Positions 57,337-64,000 of a stretch of DNA of 64,000 nucleotides are shown here, piece by piece. Where the stretch lies: positions 248,001 to 312,000 of the forward strand of contig RSEE01000058.1 of NCBI GenBank assembly GCA_003971905.1, in the 5' to 3' direction. Position 1 is the stretch's first letter. Each line of letters starts with the position of its first letter. The notes below the pieces were generated by a model. That model was not told the origin of the DNA. It saw only the letters and a program-made list of their open reading frames with translations, and made no database searches. Source of the stretch: Moniliella sp. 'wahieum'. Its lineage: Eukaryota; Basidiomycota; Moniliellomycetes; Moniliellales; Moniliellaceae. The translations under genes and the position numbers were made by a program.

Positions 57337-59235
57337 TCAGGCGGTGGAAAGCGGCTTGTTACGGAGCCAGTGGGAGAAGAGGTCCAGCGCGGCTTGGGGC
57401 GCATCAACGGGACCATGTGACCTGCGTTCCATACATTGACATAGGCCAAATCGCCAAACGCCTTAGACCCCTCTTGTGGCTTGCGGCGCGTACCGTGCCC
57501 ACTGACTTTCCTCCCACTTGCCACTCCTTCTCGTCGTTGCGCGCATACTCTTCCTGCAGCACCGAGGGCAAGTTGACTACCCACCGTTCGTTCCCAATTG
57601 CCGAGCACATCGCGTCGGTCACGCCGGCATAGATCAACACCCGCACCCCATCCTCCACTAGTGGCAGTAACAGTTCGGACGCATCGTGCATACTGTCCCC
57701 GTGCAGGAGGAAGGCACCATTGACCTTCGTGTTGCAGCTCTGGAACTCGACCGAGTCCGGCACGCCGAGCGATGCCTGACGCCCGGGAGGTTGAGGTAGG
57801 ACTGCACGTACTCCATTTCCTTGTAACACAGTGGGCCATCCTTTTCGGGTGAGCGATCGCACGAGCGCCGGACATCGTACAGGTTCAGTCCTGTCTGCTG
57901 CATGGGCGAGTAGAGTCCAGCCCAACAGACCAACGCCGCTGGCGTGCAAATCAACGGCGAGTCGTACTTGTAGCACTGTTGGATCAGCATGGCACAACGT
58001 TCCGCCTTGTGGCCAAGTCGGAACAGGTCTCGCTGTCAGGATCAAACATGCGGTACTTTGTCTGCTCCACAGGCAAAGTCCACCACCGCAGGGAACTGAA
58101 TCGCCGGTGCCGTCAACCCGTTACCAATGATTACGCTCTCGAGCTTGATGAGCAGCGGCTGGGGTGTAGTCGTAGTCACCGAAGTGGCCGCATCCAACTC
58201 TTGGTTCTTTTTCCAAATGTAGTTGCTAAAGTGGGGGGCGTAGATCCCACCGTACGACTCGGCGGCGATACTAAAGTCCAGCGTGGCGTAGTGAGGGAAC
58301 TTGGCAAGAAGAGCTGGAGGAACGCGTACACGTCCACCGCCGCCTCGGGAGTATTGTTAATCACACCCGGCTCGTCACTGTACGAATAGCCCACACCCGT
58401 TGCCGGTTGGTCGAGGAAGATCATGTTGGCCACATTGGTCCAGGAGTGGGGGTTGTCCTCCACCCCTGTCGCGTTAGCAATCCGGCAAGGCCCCAATTCA
58501 AATAACAGTCCAGTCGAACTGGAACAGCCAGGACCCCCGTTTAGCCATAGCTGTGGGAGGAGAGTATGAGAGTTAGCTTGATGTTTGTCTCATCTGTCCA
58601 GAAACGCAGATCTAAGTAGACGTACCACCAGTGGGTCCGATCCAGGCTTTCCACGCGACTCGAAAAAATAAACCAGAGATGACGATTTCCGAGATATCAA
58701 GGTAGCCCGAGACGGACTTGACGTTGGGGTCGCAAAAGGCGCCACTGCCCTTGCGTGCAGCACGGCCTCCTTGGTCGCGTCGGGGAGGTTGTTGATGCCG
58801 TTCGAGTCGGTCGTGATGCGCAAAGCGTAGTCTGGAAAGCGGGTGGAGGATTTGGTTGTACACCACATTGCCTACCTGCGTCTTGCCCTGGACAATGAAC
58901 CCCGAAGCGACACGCTGGGCCTGGCCCAACTTCGAGGCCATCGTGAGCCAGTTCTTCTTGGCCGAGGCGGACTGCATCGTGGAGCGTGCATCTGCCCAAT
59001 CCGAGCCATCATCTCAGCGAACTCTTCTGCCTGCTGAGCCGGGTGGGAAAAGTCGGGCCGGCCAAGGCTGGGAGGCGGTGGCGAACCCGGACTGAAAGGC
59101 AGAGGAGCCAACGGCGGGACGGCGTCAGGTCCCAGACCATGTTGCCCAGCGCATCGAGTTCGATCTGGCGGTTGTGCAGGGGCGACGCAGAACCAGGGCC
59201 GCACAGACCAGCACGACGAGCTGAGACGCGAGCAT
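57337..59235 (-). CDS. Serine carboxypeptidase Y-like (peptidase S10)
   Basis: A vacuolar or secreted carboxypeptidase. Start MLASQLVVLVCAALVL is a signal peptide. The mature N-terminus has the CPY mark FCDPNVKSVSGYLDIS, then YFFESRGKPGSDPLV, an intron at 58551-58625 (GTACGT to CCACAG), and LWLNGGPGCSSSTGLLFELG with the oxyanion motif. The nucleophile lies in AAESYGGIYAPHF, the Asp in VLIYAGVTDAMCSAIGNERW and the His in NVWNAGHMVPL, so the triad is complete. It ends LDLFSHWLRNKPLSTA with TGA at 57337-57339. N-glycosylation sites such as NAT occur near the oxyanion loop. Frame jumps occur near 59180, 58970, 58740, 58310, 58000, 57780 and 57440. The FCDPNVK-SGYLDI motif favours CPY over Kex1. 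Confidence 0.93.
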
Positions 59236-60099
59236 CGTAGGGACGGAGAGGCGGAGGGGGGATGGAGAGGACGGGGTGGAGAGGACGGGGGATGGCGAGG
59301 ACGGGGGCTGCGCTGCCTGGGCAACCAATATATACGCTGCCGATTGTAGCGCCCTGGCCGGTTCGGTGGCGGGCTGAGCCTCAGCCGTCACATGTCACAT
59401 GTCAGGCCGACGCCCTGACGGTGGGGGAGGCATAGGACCAGTGTGCGGGTTGGGGTGCACGATGGTGCACGGACGACAACCCTAGTCCCCTGCATGCTAT
59501 GCTATCTAGATCACACCAGCTACCGCCTAGATCACCTATCGACTTCCGACGATTGCGATCATAAGTTTTCCACTGCCGCCCGCTCAATATCAATATCAAG
59601 CGATCAAAAAGTGATCCATTGAATCCGCACTACCGGTTCCCAGCCCTTCAACAGACCTCGGGCAGGAGCGTTCGCTATGCGGATTCCTTTTTTTTGCCCG
59701 GGGGAGAAGGGTGGGAGTGGGGGGTGAAGATGAACCTGATGAAGTCGATGGAGGCTTTTCACAGATGAAGTCGATGAAGGCTTTCACAAGATGGAGGTAC
59801 CAATAAGTGTGGTGGACAAAAAAGGGATCCATAGTGGCAAAAGAGACACAAAGAAGAAAAGCAAAGGGGTGGTCGAAACCGAAAACCCATTTATCGAGCG
59901 CACCATAACACTACACGCTTTTGAGGGTGTGTGTAGGCGCGGACGCAGTAAGGAGAGCCAATGTAAGTCTTTTTGTATATAGTGCGCGGAAAGTGCACCC
60001 TGCCCCCTCTCTCAAACTCCCGCCGCCATGAGGCAATGAGCCATCAAAAGGCCGAAGAGACACCCAAAGGAGGACCCGGGTGGGGCACATCTGTGCCAC
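59236..60099. other. Spacer between CPY and the small unknown gene
   Basis: No gene is supported. GTCACATGTCACATGTCAGG lies near 59388 in the CPY promoter region and the tandem pair at 59738-59788 is listed separately. Confidence 0.5.
59738..59788 (+). repeat. Tandem pair of GATGAAGTCGATGRAGG units
   Basis: Two adjacent copies, 26 and 25 bases, of GATGAAGTCGATGGAGGC followed by TTTTCACA; the copies differ by one substitution and one T. Confidence 0.85.
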
Positions 60100-60393
60100 T
60101 CACGCCTCTTCTTCAAGAGTGGAAAGAGTAACGACCTTGCGAGCCGTAAAGCTCTTGACTGATCCCACATCAAAAGGGGTAGAGAGTTTGGCATCGGGCA
60201 GCGTCTTGGTCGCGGACGGCGGCGGGGCATGGGTCGGCGTCGGGGTCTGGGCCGTTGCCTGAGCGGGGGGAAGGGGCCGGAGGCGTAGACCTGCTGACGA
60301 CGGGGTGACAGTCCGAGCCACAGCAGTGGCCACTGGTGCACGGAGCGTGGCACGGCCCGTGTACTGGCTCAACATGGCAAGGCTGGTGAACAT
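60100..60393 (-). CDS. Small unknown protein, possible mitochondrial presequence
   Basis: An intact 97-residue frame. The N-terminal 40 residues (MFTSLAMLSQYTGRATLRAP, ATAVARTVTPSSAGLRLRPL) lack acidic residues and carry spaced Arg, as mitochondrial presequences do. A Pro/Thr stretch follows, then DAKLSTPFDVGSVKSFTARK and an acidic end TLEEEA. I do not recognise a family. A TATATAAG box about 95 bases upstream on the same strand supports a real, possibly strongly expressed gene. No intron. The stop is TGA at 60100-60102. Confidence 0.55.
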   Translation of the reverse strand: MFTSLAMLSQYTGRATLRAPVATAVARTVTPSSAGLRLRPLPPAQATAQTPTPTHAPPPSATKTLPDAKLSTPFDVGSVKSFTARKVVTLSTLEEEA

Positions 60394-61239
60394 CTTGTAA
60401 CCGTAATGTGGCGGAGAGGAGAGATGGGAAGGACGATGGCGGGACGAGAGATCTGGGCGTTTTCTCTTAGTGATTGTAAACCGGCAGCTTATATATGGGC
60501 GCTCTGGTTCTCTGGGTCTCTCTCTCTTCGAGGGCAGAGTGCTGTTGCTACACATATGCAAGGGGGACGGGTGGCGCAGGCCACACCCATCCCCAACGCT
60601 TCGTGTATGAATTGGAGCTTGAGGGATGGAAGGGGCGCCCCAAAACTCATAGAATGGGTGGGACTGCGGGGGGGGTTAAGTGGAGCTGCGCTGCATGGGG
60701 GTGGTAAGCGCACACAGACGTGGGGCCGTGGGTTGCTATAGCAAAACACTGGATTATAGCCGAGCTCACAAAATAAAACGGAAAAGGACTGCGATCTGGG
60801 ATGCTAACACAAGCGATTTGCGTGTGGACATGTGGACCCTCTTCAATTGCTTCTCGGCTGTCGGGCCGCAGCGGTTGCGGCGCACAGTCCGAGCGGCCGG
60901 CGATGCGCTGGTGTCTGTTAGTATCGTATTGAATGGCAGCGGTGGGGCAGCCAGGCCCCAAAGAGCTTTTGAGTACAGCGTGCACAAAACAAATCGCTCA
61001 CACCTCAGTCGGTCGGTCATCTGTTGCGTATACAAAAGAGAGGGAACAAGGTACTGTCATTGGCAACATTGGTCAATCTGTTCGCAGGCAGGTAAAACAA
61101 CGAGGAGAGCGCGCGCGCCCAAAGCAGCGCTGCAGGTGGTATCAGTGACGGGCCGGGTTTTTGTGGGGGAGGGGTTTTTGGTAGATGCAAGAAGAGGAAA
61201 AGACGCAGAGGGGGATGAAGGGGAAGGAGGGGGGATGCG
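60394..61239. other. Spacer between the small gene and SYP1
   Basis: Beyond the TATA box of the small gene there is nothing I can assign. The open + strand frame at 60680-61513 reads as the complement of the SYP1 end and spacer. Confidence 0.5.
60488..60495 (-). promoter_or_regulatory. TATA box TATATAAG
   Basis: A consensus TATATAAG on the minus strand, 95 bases before the ATG of the small protein at 60393; clear TATA boxes are rare elsewhere in this window. Confidence 0.65.
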
Positions 61240-63251
61240 TCAGGTGGCCACATATGTGCCTGCCTCCGAAGAGCGTGTGGTGGGTAAGGTCAGCGTACGG
61301 GTTCCCTCTACAAGTGAGAGGCCCACTTGGGACGAGGTAAAGGGCGTGGTCCAGGAAGCCGTGAGGGTTGTGGGGAAGACGTGCCAAACCAGCGGCAGCG
61401 CAATTTGGTTTCCCCCTGTGGCAGCGTCCAGCGAGCTGTGCGGGTGGAAGGAGCCCACTGACCGGGGGAGGGATTGCATGCTGTCCACGGTTCCCGGGGC
61501 GAGGATGGTCTGAAGGACCAAGTCCTGTAGCGGCTTGTGGACCTGATATTCGACCAGCAGGTCTAGGTGGCCCTTCCCCTCCCTCCAATGCGGCGCGAGA
61601 GTGACCGGGACATGGTCCGCCGTCTTGTTTGCTGGATCCACTTGGACTTGGCACTTGGCCAACACGCATCTACCCGAACCAATAAGTCCAGCAAGGGTCA
61701 GAACATATTCTCCCTCCTTTGCGTTTGGCTGAAAGAAAGCTGGGTTCAATGAGAACCGATCTAGCCCAGCGGCATTTTCGAGGCGGACGGTAACCGGTCA
61801 GCTACCATCAACGCAGGGTCCAGCTCAGCTAGCATCTCCCCCACAACCAACAGACGATTGACCTCCCCGCCCACAAAGTAAGCGTTGACTTCTCTTTGAC
61901 TTGGAGGTTGAGCCCCCCCGATGTCAGGAGGGAAATATTCAGAGGCGGGGCGTGGAACGGGTTGTCCCGCCCCAAGCGGGGGGACGAACGACGGTGTGGG
62001 TTGCTGCGGCTCGAGGGGGCCAAAGTACCACGAATCGACTCAAGTGCCGCCTCGTCTGATGCAGGTGAAATGGGGGTTGAAGGGATTGGTTCAGAAAGAT
62101 GGTATGAATGGCTATTTCCCATACGGGCATGCCTACTTCCACCCTCATTACCATCTCGCGAAACTGCGAGCCTAGTGTCTGGAGACTGGGGCGGGGAGGA
62201 GAAGCGAATGGTCGACCCCCTCGTCGGATCGGATGGAGGTGGGTCATGTACCCGATCTTGACAGGCCAGAACCTTCCCCCAAGACGGAGGGGAAGGTGGG
62301 CATGTCCCCCGAACTCCGACGAGAAAAAAACTTGCTAGCTCGTTTACCCGCAAGCATGGTACGTCCACGACGAATCCGGCTGGTTGGCTCTTCGGTTTCG
62401 GGCGAGTGCCTCCTGGAACCCGGGGAGGCGGTGGTGCGTCCTTATGTCGCCACCCGAGCTTGGTCAACGCACCTCGGATTCCAGTCTTCTCCGGGAGACT
62501 AGGTGCAGACGAGCTGCGCTGGTCGCGCGAAACGTGACCGCGTGCTAATTCAAGGCTTTTGTAAGTGGGCGCTGGGCCGCTTCCTGAAAGCCGGAGCGAG
62601 GGGCAGGACGACGGTGCCTCCCGCTTGCTTGGACAAAGGCGAGCAGCTCCTTCTGTACATCAAAGGCGAGCGAGGCTTGGAGAGCTAGGTCGGCTGCACC
62701 TGCCAGCTGGGTACTGGTGTCAGATGCGCCCGTCTCAAAGCGAGTCACGACATCCTTGATGAGGGTGAGGCGTTGCTGGTCGGCTTGTTGGGCAAGGCCA
62801 AAGGCCGGCATCGCCTCCTCCCGCCAACGATCTGGGTCGGTGTCGGCCAAAGGAAGTGCCTGCCGGAGCCTGGCTTGGATGGCAGGGACCTGGGCCCATG
62901 AGCTGTTGGACGGAGCGTTACGAAGAAGCTGAACACAGTGTTCGACCGTTTGCTCACGGGCACGGTGGATTTGGACCAAGGCATCCACCTCGCTCATCAG
63001 AGCGTCGAGGATGGACGGACGTCGTCTGGGACGATATGGTCGTGGCTAAAGAAGGGGCGCTGGGCCAGCTTGGAGAGGGCGCGTGCATGATCCGCGTCGA
63101 TTGCACGACGAGCTGAAAAGTACTCGGCTAGCTCGTCCGTCAGGGTGGCAGCTTGGCGGAAGCGCTGCTCCAGCCGCTGGATGGCGTCGGCAGGGTCGGA
63201 GGACAAGAGGGCCTGGGCATAGGCTTGGGGCGACAGGTCGGCGCTCTTCAT
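61240..63251 (-). CDS. SYP1: Endocytic muniscin Syp1/FCHO (F-BAR plus mu-homology domain)
   Basis: Syp1/FCHO is an early clathrin-site adaptor: its F-BAR bends membrane and its mu-homology domain binds cargo. Start MKSADLSPQAYAQALLSSDP gives the F-BAR N-terminus, continuing DAIQRLEQRFRQAATLTDEL, AEYFSARRAIDADHARALSK-LAQRPF, MSEVDALVQIHRAREQTVEH and RFETGASDTSTQLAGAADLA with FDVQKELLAF. The linker is Ser/Pro-rich with basic patches (SSRSNPHRRSSPRLGRDNP). The C-terminal domain starts near 61890 with VNAYFVGGEVNRLLVVGEML, then AKEGEYVLTLAGLI, VQVDPANKTADHVPVTLAPH and LLVEYQVHKPLQDLVLQT. The stop at 61240 follows GTYVAT; an alternative frame ends at 61142. Frame jumps occur near 63005, 62560, 62450, 61900 and 61760. 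Confidence 0.85.
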
Positions 63252-64000
63252 GAGAAGGACACACAGGTCGATGTGGTTGATGAGGGGAGGCAGAAGAAGG
63301 GAGACGAGTGGAGGGACTACGACAAAAGCACTAACGATCCCCACAGAAAAGATGTTTGTCGGTGGATGTTGAGTACGTTGAACGTTTTGATGGCCAGTAG
63401 GCCCCTGGATGTGGCTGAGCTGCAGTGCTGTGGACCAACTGAGCTGAGCAAAGAAACTCCACCAGAAGAGATCGATGAGTGCTCAGCCTGTGCTCAGCTG
63501 TGACGCGCTGATGTGAGAGGCGCAGCTCAGCCTTCCTGAGTGCTTGAGCCTCAAGGAAGCTTCTACCTTCAAGCTTCAAGCTACACGCACTCTAGCGTCA
63601 AGCTTTAAGCTTCAAGTCCATCAAGCTCGGAAGCGCAAAGCTTGACATGAAGCTTCTCTTAAAGCTTCAAGCATTCTATGCCGAGAGGTGGGGTTTTATA
63701 AGTAGCCTTTGTGTTGATCTCTTCTCACCTCTCACGCGCACGGCTCCATCTGATGTTTGCCAATGAGTTAATGAGGCCATGAGGCCTGAGGGGGGCAAGT
63801 GACTAAGGCAGTTGATGACTTGTGTGTTAAATGTCACGTGTTGGACAATAGCACTCGCACTACCAACGTCCAACCCTCCACTGCGGAACCACACCGGGGC
63901 GGAACAGGCACTCGCACCATTCCGCCGGGCCTCCACCACGCGGGGCCTTTTCCTTCTTGCGAGCAAAACCCAGCGCATCCTCCAGCGAACCACACGTCCC
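63252..64000. other. Right-hand spacer
   Basis: Upstream DNA of SYP1. Besides the repeat cluster at 63541-63673 no gene is supported. Minus-strand sequence from about 63993 inward has no recognisable protein, so whether a gene runs off the right edge cannot be told. Confidence 0.45.
63541..63673 (+). repeat. CTTCAAG / AAGCTTCAAG repeat cluster
   Basis: At least nine AAGCTT or TTCAAG words in 133 bases, including AGCGTCAAGCTTTAAGCTTC and CTTCAAGCTTCAAGC. It shares the GCGTCAAGCTT phrase with the cluster at 19383-19440. It lies about 290-420 bases before the SYP1 start. Confidence 0.8.

Noticed and set aside
1-64000. Programmed ribosomal frameshifting as a genome-wide coding habit
   Set aside because: The jump sites share no slippery heptamer or stop codon, occur many times per gene in both directions, and sit at homopolymers in several cases. 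Sequencing error is simpler.

Overview
The window is nuclear DNA from a GC-rich filamentous or yeast-like fungus, most likely a basidiomycete. Reasons: compact intron-poor genes with 67-184 nt GT-AG introns (5' sites GTACGT, GTGCGT or GTAAGC), a Ric8/synembryn gene, a C2H2 plus Zn(2)-Cys(6) regulator, and two intron-bearing nuclear tRNA genes. No rRNA, CRISPR, prokaryotic operon or recognisable intact transposon was seen. The exact lineage cannot be fixed from this sequence; the low intron density would suit Ustilaginomycotina.

Layout. 1-6286: 3' end of a sideroflexin gene, a PRMT5/HSL7 arginine methyltransferase and the mitochondrial ubiquinone protein COQ4, all on +. 6287-19661: about 13 kb of visibly less GC-rich, gene-poor DNA holding one doubtful ORF, a 120-bp tandem repeat and a C21 run. 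19662-30645: a DinB-like protein (+), GH47 alpha-mannosidase (-), Ric8 (+), an unknown basic protein (+) and a pepsin-type aspartic protease (-). 31088-42107: a NAK/Ark1-type kinase (+), a PH-SMP (Nvj2/TEX2-like) lipid-transfer protein (-), tRNA-Lys(CUU) (-) and an unknown proline-rich protein (-). 42108-45178: spacer without a convincing gene. 45179-64000: MCC beta subunit (+), amino-acid permease (-), a tRNA-His(GUG)-like gene (-), ARPC1 (+), a dual zinc-finger regulator (-), an Rtt107/Brc1-like multi-BRCT protein (-), carboxypeptidase Y (-), a small unknown protein (-) and the muniscin Syp1/FCHO (-).

The genes are ordinary housekeeping functions with no cluster logic. Ark1-type kinase, ARPC1 and Syp1 all act in actin-dependent endocytosis; COQ4, MCC beta and sideroflexin are mitochondrial; GH47, CPY, the protease and the Nvj2-like protein belong to the ER/secretory/vacuolar system. 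Their proximity is probably chance.

A dominant technical feature is that nearly every conserved gene is broken by one-base frame jumps, several at homopolymers where restoring one base recovers a conserved family sequence. The permease is a single open frame. This looks like indel error in the assembly more than mass gene death. Gene spans below therefore give the inferred full extent across such jumps. No clearly new biological system was found; the most interesting leads are shared intergenic words (CTTCAAGCTT, ATCGAT), an acidic tail fused to the mannosidase, the dual zinc-finger regulator, and the unusual tRNA-His.
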